64,000 bases of DNA from Pycnococcus provasolii (taxonomy: Eukaryota; Chlorophyta; Pseudoscourfieldiophyceae; Pseudoscourfieldiales). Positions 1 through 9,100 of this stretch are shown one piece after another. Where the stretch lies: contig CP150573.1 of the NCBI GenBank assembly GCA_049487715.1, forward strand, positions 1 to 64,000, given 5' to 3'. The position numbers and the translations under genes are program-made. Position 1 is the stretch's first letter. Each line of letters begins with the position of its first letter. Under the pieces are notes generated by a model, which saw nothing but the letters and a program-made list of their open reading frames with translations, was not told the DNA's origin and did not search any database.

Positions 1-210
1 CCCTAACCCTAACCCTAACCCTAACCCTAACCCTAACCCTAACCCTAACCCTAACCCTAACCCTAACCCTAACCCTAACCCTAACCCTAACCCTAACCCT
101 AACCCTAACCCTAACCCTAACCCTAACCCTAACCCTAACCCTAACCCTAACCCTAACCCTAACCCTAACCCTAACCCTAACCCTAACCCTAACCCTAACC
201 CTAACCCTAA
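1..210. repeat. Telomere, (CCCTAA)35
   Basis: Thirty-five uninterrupted CCCTAA units run from the first base to position 210 and then stop abruptly. This is the C-rich strand of a TTAGGG telomere in the orientation expected at the left end of a chromosome. Many green algae and plants use TTTAGGG instead, so the 6-base unit is a modest taxonomic clue. No variant units are seen. Confidence 0.97.
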
Positions 211-894
211 TTGCCAGGCTGGCAGTTTGACGCACATGTTGAAAAAAAAATTTTGCCTCCGGTATGCGGCCGATCGTCGGCCAGTGTCGTGCAGAACAAA
301 GTTAATAACAACAGCATTTTTTTTTTGGCAGTTAGGTTTGATTCGAAGCATTCACTCGCGGCACGAGGTTTGGCATCGCCCTCTTTGTACAAAAGACCAA
401 GAAAGCTCTCACAGCTACAAAATTATTGGACTAAAGAGGATGACGCATTCTCCCAAGATTGGCAGGGACTAACCCTATGGGTCCATCCGCCATCGAACGT
501 CTTCCCGGAAAGGAGCGCCGCGTATTTTTAGCGTGACGCTGAGCGTTCAGGGAAAGGAGTTCCTGGAGAGTCTCTACGGAGTTCCGGGGTCAAGGCCGGT
601 CAAGGCTAACTCCCCAACAGGTGGAACCTAGGCCCCCTCTCCCAGCCCTGGCTCTTTCCCAACGGGCGAATTCGGGGTTAAGGAAAGGTGACCTCCCCAT
701 TCTATCTCCCCTTGGTTGAACGACCTCCAAGGGCGTGCCAAGCAATATTGGCGCGGGTATTACTGTAAGGTGCGATTTGGGAGAACTCGCGATTTGGGAG
801 AACTCGCGATTTGGTCGGAGAAGATGTTTTCCTAGGATGGTATGGACTATGGACTATCCCATCCCATCAGGTGGGACCAGGTGGTGTTCCCCGA
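211..894. other. Subtelomeric non-coding sequence
   Basis: No credible gene is seen; the short ORFs here have no recognisable composition or domain. A stray ctaaccct lies near 470. At 773-819 an 18-base element (gagaactcgcgatttggg) is repeated in tandem; it is the inverse complement of part of the 73-bp repeat that follows. A duplicated tatggact lies near 840-855. The rest looks like ordinary subtelomeric sequence. Confidence 0.6.
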
Positions 895-1186
895 CCTAAT
901 CGCGAGTTCTCCCAAAGGTGTTCTCCAGTCCGACCTAATCGCTCGACCAAAGGGTTCTCCAGTCCGACCTAATCGCGAGTTCTCCCAAAGGTGTTCTCCA
1001 GTCCGACCTAATCGCTCGACCAAAGGGTTCTCCAGTCCGACCTAATCGCGAGTTCTCCCAAAGGTGTTCTCCAGTCCGACCTAATCGCTCGACCAAAGGG
1101 TTCTCCAGTCCGACCTAATCGCGAGTTCTCCCAAAGGTGTTCTCCAGTCCGACCTAATCGCTCGACCAAATACACTCTCCAGTCCG
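895..1186. repeat. Subtelomeric 73-bp tandem repeat, 4 copies
   Basis: The string cctaatcgcgagttctccc recurs at 895, 968, 1041 and 1114, giving an exact 73-bp period. Each unit consists of two related half-units of about 36 bp that share the core tctccagtccgacctaatcg. One half carries cgagttctcccaaaggtg and the other ctcgaccaaagg. The last copy degenerates after about 1170. An inverted, shorter version lies at 773-819. An ORF reads through the array only because the unit happens to lack stops in one frame. Confidence 0.92.
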
Positions 1187-1543
1187 ACCTAAGGTTAATC
1201 GCCCCCCCCCCCCCCCTCCCCCCCCCGCGGCGGCGGCGACGGCGCGCTCGTGCGCGCGCTCGAGCACCTTTGTGCGCAAGCTCTTGCGCATCTCTGCAAG
1301 CTCTGGCGGCGGCTTGGGCTCGCGTGGCGCGCGTGGCTTCGGTGCGGCGGCGGCCGCCTCGTGCGGTTTTCACTGCCCGGTGCGTGGGAAAAAAACGACG
1401 GCATTACAACGAGAAAACAACTTTGGGAATGCAACAAGGACGGAATGCAACAAGCACAATCCATCATCCATTTCGATGAATCTCACGCTTCCTCATGTGC
1501 CGCGCAGCAACTTCAGGGTCAGGCAGAGTTCAGGGCGCAGTCT
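1187..1543. other. Poly-C tract and GC-rich spacer
   Basis: A nearly pure C run occupies about 1202-1226, followed by GC-rich sequence with cgcg and ggcg simple motifs. This is the region 3' of the minus-strand gene that ends at 1544. I see no clear gene. Alternative ORFs here are Arg/Ala-rich composition artefacts. Confidence 0.5.
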
Positions 1544-3862
1544 TCATTCCCCACACAGCGAATTCGACTGGCCGTTGATGGGGATGGGCACCACACCCTG
1601 CGGGTTGTTAGCTGGCCCGCAGAGTACTATTTCAGACATTAGCTTCGCGTTCTCCGGCGTGTTTGCGATGAGAATCTCGTCACCAGGACCGGTCTGGATC
1701 GGAAGCGAGAGCGATGGGTCGCAGCACACGCAGTTGGTGCCCGTTTCCATACATGTCGTTAGGTTGGCAGTCGATTCCGGGAGGCAGCACGTCGAAGGGC
1801 CACTTGTCGGGTTCCAACTGTTCGGGTTGTTCTGCGAGCCAAATGGTGCAACGGGAAAGTACTCCTGCGTACCCTCGTACGTTACGTCGCTCGTGAAGAA
1901 CTGGTTCTCCCAGCACTCGCGCGAGCAAGCCTTACCATCCGGACCACCCGCACCAACCGGACCACGGTTCACCGAGTACGAGGCCGAGAAGCCATTTGTG
2001 GCGAGTTTGTAGTCGACGAGAAAGATTAGCGCAGTCCTTACCTCCACCGCAGTCACGGCGTCCTTCTCATTAAGCTCTCTGAGTGCCTTGTCCGGGTTCA
2101 TGAGCCAAGCAGTGGCGTTTCTGAGGTACTCGGCCGAGCAACCCGATGAGGGGAAGCCAATGTCGCTATCCGGAGGGGGGGTGTTGGTCACCGTAGGGTC
2201 GATGCCACGGATGTTCCCAAACCAACGCTCGGTGTAGCACTTGCTCGGGTCGCAAGGTGCCACCGCGTTGGAAATGAAGCCACCGGAGAGTTCCGTCACG
2301 CAGTCATTGTGGGCCGGATTCGTGCTATCGCAATTCAGACACAGGGTAGGTTCCTGGCACCCCATGAGGCCGGACGGACCATCAGTCCCATTTCCAGACA
2401 CGCGGTACGCGTCGCCGACTTGGGCGTTCTGCACTCCCTTGGCGAACGGGCAGCCCGTGATCTCGTAGGTGTCGAGCGTCTGGAGCGCGTTCATCGTCGA
2501 ACGAGAGAGCTTGTTGAGGAATGGCGCTTTCTTCGTGAGTTCGGATGCAAAAGACGCGAATGTCCCACCCTGGTAGCCAACCGTGCCAGGCACAAACGTG
2601 TCCGAAAACGGAGGACCTTCAGCTGGGATCCAGCCTCCATCGACCAAGGCGGCCTCAGCCTCGGCAGCCGTGATGAAGCGCGACGTGTTGTAGAGCGCGC
2701 GATCCGGGATGGATGGCACGCGATTCTGCTTGTAGGACTTGCCGCTGGCTTTGCTCCTCCCGAGCGGCGCCGCCGAGATGAGGTCGTTGAAGTTGCTCGT
2801 GGAGAATTCGATCCCGCTATCGTAGAGGTCAAACAATTGAATCTTTCCCACTTCTGATTTGTTGGCGTCGAGGAAAACACCCGCCGCATCGCCAAGCGCA
2901 GTAATCAATTTGCTGATGCTATTCGATGGGTCGAAGGTGTACACCGATTCGACGAAGTTGAGCGTGGTGGTTTGACCGGAGAACCATGCGAAGAAGTTGC
3001 AGTCTCCCTTCTTGCTATTCGCCGGCGGTTTCGGATACATCAACTTCAGGCACTCGTCGTTCTGGAAGGATCCTGCGCTGATGACGACATTGGTGCTGAT
3101 GGCGACATTCTTCCGGAAAGTTGCCTTGTTTGCCTCATTCTCAGCATCCATGCAGCTGCCGGTCGCGCAGGACACCTCCGCGTATCCTGTGACGTCGCTG
3201 CACGCCTTTCCGAGCGGAGTCTGGCCCTTGGACGCGAGGAACTTGTACAGCTCGAGGACTTGGCACGCGCTGCGGATGGTTGGCTCATTGCGGGTCGGAC
3301 AGCAGTCGGCGCCGGTGCAGAAGCACTTCGATTTGAAGCAGTCGCCCGTGTAGTAGTTGTACTTGGCGTACTTGTAGTACTTCCACGTCCACGGCTTCCA
3401 GGAGTAGGCCTTGGGGTAGTAGGAGCCGCACGGATAGCCGTCATAGCCGTCATAATAGCCGCCATATCCGTCATACGAGCCATATCCGTCATACAAGCCG
3501 TCCGGGTAGCCGTCATAATAGCCGTCGTAGCCGCCAGAGTCGTACTTGTTGTCATTGTACTTGTTGCTGCTGTACTTCCACGTCCACGGCGCCCACCACT
3601 TGTACTTGGGATAGTAGCCTGATTTGTATTCATCACCGTAGTAGCCTGAGTTGTATTCATCAACGTACTTCGTCGTCTCATAAGTCGTCGTCGTCGATTT
3701 GTCTGCGCTCACACCACTCACGGCACTGAGCATTACGACGACAGCAAGCAGAGCGACCAGAACGGCTGATGACGCCGTGACGATCGATCGCATGTTCCTG
3801 ACATTCGTCGTCATCATCTTCGTTACTACCACTATTATGGTATACTGTTTTATATGAGCCAA
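1544..3862 (-). CDS. Secreted Tyr/Trp-rich, Cys-rich protein of unknown function
   Basis: The ORF encodes up to 772 aa. The first Met gives a hydrophilic leader, whereas Met24 (codon 3793-3791) starts a textbook signal peptide: basic MRS, a hydrophobic core, then VSGVSA with likely cleavage after Ala53. Met16, Met17 or Met24 may therefore be the true start. Residues 61-171 are extremely rich in Tyr, Gly and Asp, with repeated YDGY units and two WxPWTWKY blocks at about 89-97 and 155-163. The remaining ~600 aa carry many Cys (CFCTGADCC, a CVCC near the C-terminus) and several N-glycosylation sequons, and no family I recognise. No second membrane segment is evident. A secreted, possibly disulphide-stabilised or tyrosine-cross-linked wall or matrix protein is inference from composition. 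The gene is intronless as read and is divergent from the gene at 6158. Confidence 0.75.
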   Translation of the reverse strand: MAHIKQYTIIVVVTKMMTTNVRNMRSIVTASSAVLVALLAVVVMLSAVSGVSADKSTTTTYETTKYVDEYNSGYYGDEYKSGYYPKYKWWAPWTWKYSSNKYNDNKYDSGGYDGYYDGYPDGLYDGYGSYDGYGGYYDGYDGYPCGSYYPKAYSWKPWTWKYYKYAKYNYYTGDCFKSKCFCTGADCCPTRNEPTIRSACQVLELYKFLASKGQTPLGKACSDVTGYAEVSCATGSCMDAENEANKATFRKNVAISTNVVISAGSFQNDECLKLMYPKPPANSKKGDCNFFAWFSGQTTTLNFVESVYTFDPSNSISKLITALGDAAGVFLDANKSEVGKIQLFDLYDSGIEFSTSNFNDLISAAPLGRSKASGKSYKQNRVPSIPDRALYNTSRFITAAEAEAALVDGGWIPAEGPPFSDTFVPGTVGYQGGTFASFASELTKKAPFLNKLSRSTMNALQTLDTYEITGCPFAKGVQNAQVGDAYRVSGNGTDGPSGLMGCQEPTLCLNCDSTNPAHNDCVTELSGGFISNAVAPCDPSKCYTERWFGNIRGIDPTVTNTPPPDSDIGFPSSGCSAEYLRNATAWLMNPDKALRELNEKDAVTAVEVRTALIFLVDYKLATNGFSASYSVNRGPVGAGGPDGKACSRECWENQFFTSDVTYEGTQEYFPVAPFGSQNNPNSWNPTSGPSTCCLPESTANLTTCMETGTNCVCCDPSLSLPIQTGPGDEILIANTPENAKLMSEIVLCGPANNPQGVVPIPINGQSNSLCGE
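3350..3682 (-). repeat. Tyr-rich low-complexity repeat inside the secreted protein
   Basis: This DNA encodes residues 61-171 of the minus-strand gene. It contains tandem YDGY/YDGYG units (about residues 112-143), flanked by two related blocks that read WWAPWTWKY and WKPWTWKYY. About a third of the residues are Tyr. At DNA level the repeat shows as recurring ccgtcata and ccgtcgta triplet patterns, which makes length polymorphism likely. Confidence 0.85.
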
Positions 3863-4023
3863 TCAACAAACGCCTGCGCGCTGCCAATCTATCAGGTATG
3901 ATGAGGACCAACCGACCAACGCGTGCAGTGATTGATGAGGACGAATCAATGAACGGCTCAATAAATGAACGAAAGGAGCCAAGGTACCATACAAGCCTGC
4001 AAAAGTAGTAAGCTGGCTGCACT

Positions 4024-4161
4024 AACGAACCACCACTGGGCACCACTCACGAACACATGCAGGAGGCGTGACATGTTTCGCATGAAAATAAAACGAACCA
4101 CCACTGGGCACCACTCACGAACACATGCAGGAGGCGTGACATGTTTCGCATGAAAATAAAA
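4024..4161. repeat. 69-bp direct tandem duplication
   Basis: The stretch beginning acgaaccaccactgggcacc at 4024 is repeated at 4093, and both copies run through to gcatgaaaataaa with no difference I could see. It lies in the 5' flank of the gene that starts at 3862, so it could duplicate promoter elements. No coding potential is apparent. Confidence 0.9.
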
Positions 4162-4365
4162 TGGCGAACAAATAATGGGCGGAGGGGCCGAGGGTGAAAA
4201 GGTCCTTGGGCCAAACAAACTCCCCCTTGTTCTTTCTCACGCCCCTTGGGGGATACACCGTTGCTTCATGCATTTGGTCCTGGCCTGTCCTGTCCGCCTG
4301 TCCTTGGGGTCTGGGTTTTGGGTTCGTGCGAAAGGCGCGGCTCTGTGGTGCACGTCTACTTCATG

Positions 4366-4480
4366 GACAGCGGCCTCACGCGGGCGCGGCGTACTTCCAG
4401 AAGCCGCGTGAGGCCGCGTGAGGCCGCAAGAGGCCGCGTGAGGCCTCACGCGGCGTCTGGAGGGGTCTGAGGCCGCGTGA
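4366..4480. repeat. Short GC-rich repeat cluster (aggccgcgtg)
   Basis: The decamer aggccgcgtg, or one-base variants, occurs at least five times. It also occurs in inverted form (cctcacgcgg), so the segment can fold on itself. It directly precedes the retrotransposon relic. No ORF here is credible. Confidence 0.7.
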
Positions 4481-4495
4481 AGAAAGAAAGGGGCA

Positions 4496-4690
4496 GTGTG
4501 GGTGAAGGGTGCATGGACCGACGAGCACCAAGCCCAGTTGGATGAGTTGAAAGGGAAGTTGGCAACGCCCGGCGTAGGGTTGTTCCACTTCGACGAAGAG
4601 CTGGAGACTCACGTCTATACCGACTTCAGTTCGTACGGCATAGCTGCCGTGCTAGCTCAAGTGGGACCAGACGGGATCGCCAGCATGGAG
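4496..4690 (+). mobile_element. Ty3/gypsy-type retrotransposon relic (RT-RNase H junction)
   Basis: The frame starting at 4496 reads about 65 aa that match the pattern of the RNase H-like domain following reverse transcriptase in Ty3/gypsy polyproteins. It has a WTDEHQAQLDELK stretch, then TPGVGLFHFDEELETHVYTD followed by FSSYGIAAVLAQ. In the family this appears as F.W....AF..LK, then P.L..PD....F.L.TDAS..GIGAVL.Q. The usual DAS at the RNase H aspartate appears as DFS. The frame decays into unrelated sequence after about 4690, and no RT, integrase or gag frame is present. It is therefore a short dead fragment. Confidence 0.72.
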
Positions 4691-4699
4691 CCCCTGTTG

Positions 4700-6157
4700 G
4701 TAGAAAGTTTGTTTTTTTTTGAAAAAAGAAGTCTGTTCTTAGTTACCTTTAATACTATGTTGTAGGACAACTTAGGCGTTGTCGTAACAGTAGTTAGGCG
4801 TAGTAAGAAGTGAGCGATAGACGCGAGAAGACGCGCCACAGGTGCTTAAGACTGTGCGACGTGCACAAGAAATAAGTAAAGGAAAGAAAGTTATGACGTT
4901 ACTAAGAGAGAGAAAAAGGGAAAGAAAGAGCCTCCCGAGACCGTGAGGCCTCGAGGGAAGAGCAAAGCACGGCACGAGAGGATGTCGACATCCTCTCGTC
5001 ATGCCCGCTACAACGGTAACATATAACGAGGGCTCATGGGAGCCAATCGAAAAGAATCCAATCAAATCCAAGAGGGAACGGCTCTCACGAAGAGAAGGCC
5101 AAAGAAAAGGAATCTATATATGTATAACCATTCTCAAAGTAAACGAAGTAAACGCGTTGGCCATTGGAGGCCATACGCAACCAGAGATAACCTTATCACT
5201 TAAGACAAACCATAAAAATATCCAGTGGAGACCAACAGGTATCCACAAGAAACCAAATAACGATCCAAAACAAAGAGGACCGGGATCCCCTAAGGGAAAC
5301 CCTAATAGAAAGCCAAAAAGAAACCCCGAACCGTAACACACCGCGGCCTGGTGCTTCTGCAGACGCGTACGGGGAGGGTGTGGCGTAGTCGCCATGGCCT
5401 TCCTCGAACCGGAGAGTGAGGGGGAAGGCGGAGGGGAGGAACCCTCCTCGGCGCGGGAACTGTGCCCGACGCCGCCAGGCAAACCCCTTCTTCCCGTTTC
5501 CCCCATGTAACCCCCAAATAATCCGTTTCACCAGACTATTTGGACCAACTTCCGACGGGAGTTGTTTAGGTCGGGGGCGTTCCGTCCGACGGGAGTTTAG
5601 GTGACGGCTTCTTCGTGACGTTCCTTTACTGTGAGAGGCGCGAAAATAGTTTTACTTGCCACAGCTCTCGTTGCCTTGACTGTGTGCGGTATACCCAACG
5701 CACATCCTCAAGTTTGAAATGGCGGGCCCATGGCGGGGCATGAATTTTCCGGGCCTTGCTAAAGGTTCAACGAAGGATCCCGATTCGCCATGATGAGCTC
5801 CGACCAAACTTAATTCAGAAGGCCCTGGAGCAAGATTCTGGAGCAAAAAGGTGATCAACTTGAATACCACCTTTATGCACTGCGATGCAAAGTCTACAAA
5901 AATCACATTCGGGGAAGTTTTGTTTCTCTTTGAAGGGATCGCGACGACTTGCAGCTCGAAATTGTTTTCACCTGTCTGCCTGTTGTTCCTAGACTATACT
6001 GTACGCCACCCACGTCTTTGGCGCGCGTGTCCTCAGTCCTCTGGCTGCTGTCTCGAAACAATATTTCTCCCCGCCGGCCCCCGGCAGCCGCACAACTGTT
6101 TTCGCCTCTTCGGGCGGAGATCACAACAACTCAAGCAGCCATCGAAGCGAATACAGG
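4700..6157. other. Intergenic region with possible element remnants
   Basis: No supported gene is present. The first part (about 4760-5340) is A-rich on this strand and may be residual LTR-type sequence next to the RNase H relic, but I could not identify paired LTR ends or a primer-binding site. It contains a 26-bp perfect palindrome (4974-4999). Around 5545-5605 the motif ccgacgggagtt occurs twice. The final few hundred bases are the 5' flank of the gene starting at 6158. Confidence 0.45.
4974..4999. repeat. Perfect 26-bp palindrome
   Basis: The 13 bases acgagaggatgtc are followed immediately by their exact inverse complement, centred on gtcgac with no spacer. It is about 0.3 kb downstream of the retrotransposon relic. 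It could be a protein-binding site, a terminal-repeat junction or chance; the sequence does not decide. Confidence 0.85.
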
Positions 6158-9100
6158 ATGCACCGTCGCGCTGGGGGTGCCGACGACGGACAGACGGCGG
6201 AGAGTGCAAGGCTCGTGCCGTCGTCGTCGTCCTCCTCCTCCTCCTCGCCGTCGCCGTCGCAGGGCAAAACGACGGAAACAACCGCGCTAACGACGACAGC
6301 AACGCGCCTGCTGATCGCGGCCGCATTCATCGTCACGGCGGCGATCGCGATTTTCTATGCAGTCGGCGGGCGGGCGCCGCAACAAAGCATACAACAAACA
6401 GCGGAAGCGCCCGTAGCTGCGTTGGAAAGAACAGTCACGCCGCCGTTCCCGCCGCTGCAGCAGCACCGCCGAAGAACGCACTTGCCGCCGACGCCGCCGA
6501 TGTCTCCCAACCCACCGCCACCGCCGCCACACCCCGACCCTCCAAGGCACGATGTCGAGAGCAGCTTGTACCTGAGCTTTCTCTCGCTGACAACAGACGA
6601 TGAACTAGGCAACATACCTTTCGACGACGACTTTCGGCGCACGCATACTTCATATCACACAACCGTCGAGCACTTTGTCACGTACGTTGCTCTCACGTAC
6701 ATTACCGTTGCACCACGCGCGGAGGTTGAAGTGACGCGCGCTGATGACCGCAACGAGCGAGACGACAACGGGAGGTCCGTGCCAAGGTACGAGGTGGAAA
6801 ACGGCGCCGGCGCGCGTCGAAAGATGCTGGAAGAAGGAACTTCGAGGCATCTTGCGCTGTATTTCGGGAGAAATGTTTTTGCGGTTCGCGTGCTGAACGG
6901 AGGCCGAAGCCGCACGTACACGGTCACCGTCGATCGTGCCACCGCTCCAGAATTTACGCGTCTCGGAAGCTTGCGTTGCGCTGCCGGTGCGCTGTCGCCT
7001 CTATTCTCGCCTGATCGGCTTGAGTATGAGGTTGTCGTTGACGCAAGCGTCACGGCGACGACGCTACGTGCGACGCTGCAGCGCGACACGAATGCGGATG
7101 TGGTGCTCGAATTTGAAGAGATGCCCATCAAGAGTGGCGTGACCACAAATGAGGTTCAAGTTCCGGGAACCTACCGCTTTGCAGTTGTTGCTCAGCTCGG
7201 CATGCGGCGCACGGAGTATACCGTCAACGTGAGGTGGCCATCCAGCCCGCCACCACCTCCGCCGCTAACGCCGCCACTCATCCCCCCTCCTCCACCGCCA
7301 CCAAATCGACCGCACAGACCACCACCATCACCGCCACCGCGTCCGCCGAAGTCTCCTCCTCCGCCACCACCGCCGCCGCCGCCGCCACTCCCGCCATCGC
7401 CACCTCCGCCTCCGCCACCACCACCGCCGCCGCCGCCGCCATCTCCACCTCCACCCCCACCGCCGCCGCCGCCGAGCCCACCGCCGCCTCTGCCCGACTC
7501 CTTTTTTGTGCCGCCGCCGCCGCCGCCGCCGCCGCCCGTCCCAGAAGATCCAGACGATGCCGCGCTTGTGCATCTATCTCTCACGTCTAATTCGCACATC
7601 GAAAGCTGGGACATAACGCCTCAGTTTGACGCCGATGTACTTGTGTACGATGCCATGGTCGAATGGGACGTGCCAGCAGTGGAGATTTTGTTCATCACAC
7701 GCCAAAGGGCTGCATCTGTGCTGATTGAAGATGCCGATGGAAAGACGCTCTACGACTCCACGAAGGAAACCGGCACGGAGGCGCCGTTTGAGAATGCAGG
7801 TGCCGGTGCTCCTACTGAGGACGAGGAGATTCAAAATCTACGCGGATGGTCAGCAGGTGACGAATCGTCCTTCACCCTAAACGGAGAACATGTGCACAAG
7901 ATGAAAAAACCGCCAAAGTCGACTTACTCAAATCATCCTGTTCTCGGGCAGTCCATGGAGCAAAACAACAACTTTTACGCCGACCGCAAGGGCAAGGTAT
8001 TCAAGCGAAAGCCAAAGGGCACTTACGGCAGACGTCGATCGCTCCTGTCGATGGGAACTGTTTACGATATTGCACTCCAGCCGGGTTGGAATAAAATTAA
8101 CATCAAGGTGACAAGCCAAGACAAGTCACAGACGATCACGTACGCTCTACGCATCGGCCGTTCTGAACAACCACAGAATGCGGATCTTGTGAATCTTGAC
8201 GTGTCTCCCGCGGTTTCCTCCGTCGGATACACGGCATCGGGCGCGCCTTTTGTTAGCGCAGATGAATTTGAGACCAACGAAGGCGCTGGTTTTGCCGTGT
8301 GGAGTCGTCCATTTACTACTCGCAGCCTGAACTACGTCGTTCACATGCCCGCAGCGATACAGTATGCACTCGTCACGCCAAAGACGCGTGATTCGAGCGC
8401 GAAGTTCAACATCACGGTTATCAAGCAATTTCTTGCATATGCAGAGGACGACGACGCGTCGACAGCTTCTGCAGTTGCGATTTCCTGGCCCGCCAACAAG
8501 CCATTCGTCGTTCCACTTCTACCATTGCCTCGAGCTCTGCGCATCCTTCTTACAGTCACGGCACCGCTTGGTGTGCTATCTCGTACGTACGAGCTAGAGC
8601 TGGGCTACACGCCGCCGTCGCCACCATTACCTCCACCCTTCCCAAGGAGCTTTGCGCCCTCTGAGCCCAATCTGCCGCCCCCTTACCCATCACATCCACC
8701 GCCAAGACCGCCAAGCATTCCGCACCCGCCGCCTGAGTTGAGTAAGGCGCAAAAGACGTGGCTGCAGCTCGAGTCAATTGATTTTGCACAGCACGTGCGA
8801 CGCAGTGCAATGCTTGACGTTATGGTTCCATCTGTGGGCGTGCTGAGCCCAGACTTTGACCCAGAGACGCTGAATTATAAGCTCACACTTCCCGCCAATG
8901 TGGAGAACGTGACGATGCAGTTCGCCCTCGGACGTTCGGCAAAACGTCACGGATCAGTTGCGACAATTGTCGATCAGATGCATCCAGACGAGCCGCTCGC
9001 GGAGCCATTAACCCATAACCCATCTGCACAGGCGGACGTGAGTGTGGAGCGCGGGCAGGTTCGAATCATTTCCATCATCATCAAGTCTGAGCTCGATCGA

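Larger units (their letters stand above)
3863..4495. other. Intergenic region upstream of the secreted-protein gene
   Basis: No gene is supported. The region includes the 5' flank of the minus-strand gene, a 69-bp direct duplication (4024-4161) and a cluster of aggccgcgtg motifs (4366-4480). No convincing core promoter element can be assigned by eye. Confidence 0.5.

Noticed and set aside
842-1373. ORFs on both strands through the 73-bp repeat
   Set aside because: The frames exist because the repeat unit lacks stops; the products are just the repeat translated.
1272-2012. 246-aa plus-strand ORF overlapping the end of the secreted-protein gene
   Set aside because: Low-complexity start, no motif, and most of it is antisense to a better supported gene with a signal peptide.
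5001-5531. Overlapping ORFs of about 110-130 codons on both strands
   Set aside because: No domain, biased composition and mutual overlap; the region looks like decayed repeat DNA.
7192-7614. Minus-strand poly-Gly ORFs opposite the proline stalks (also 8974-9630, 11059-11433)
   Set aside because: Antisense of CCN codons reads as Gly; they track the stalks exactly and have no other content.
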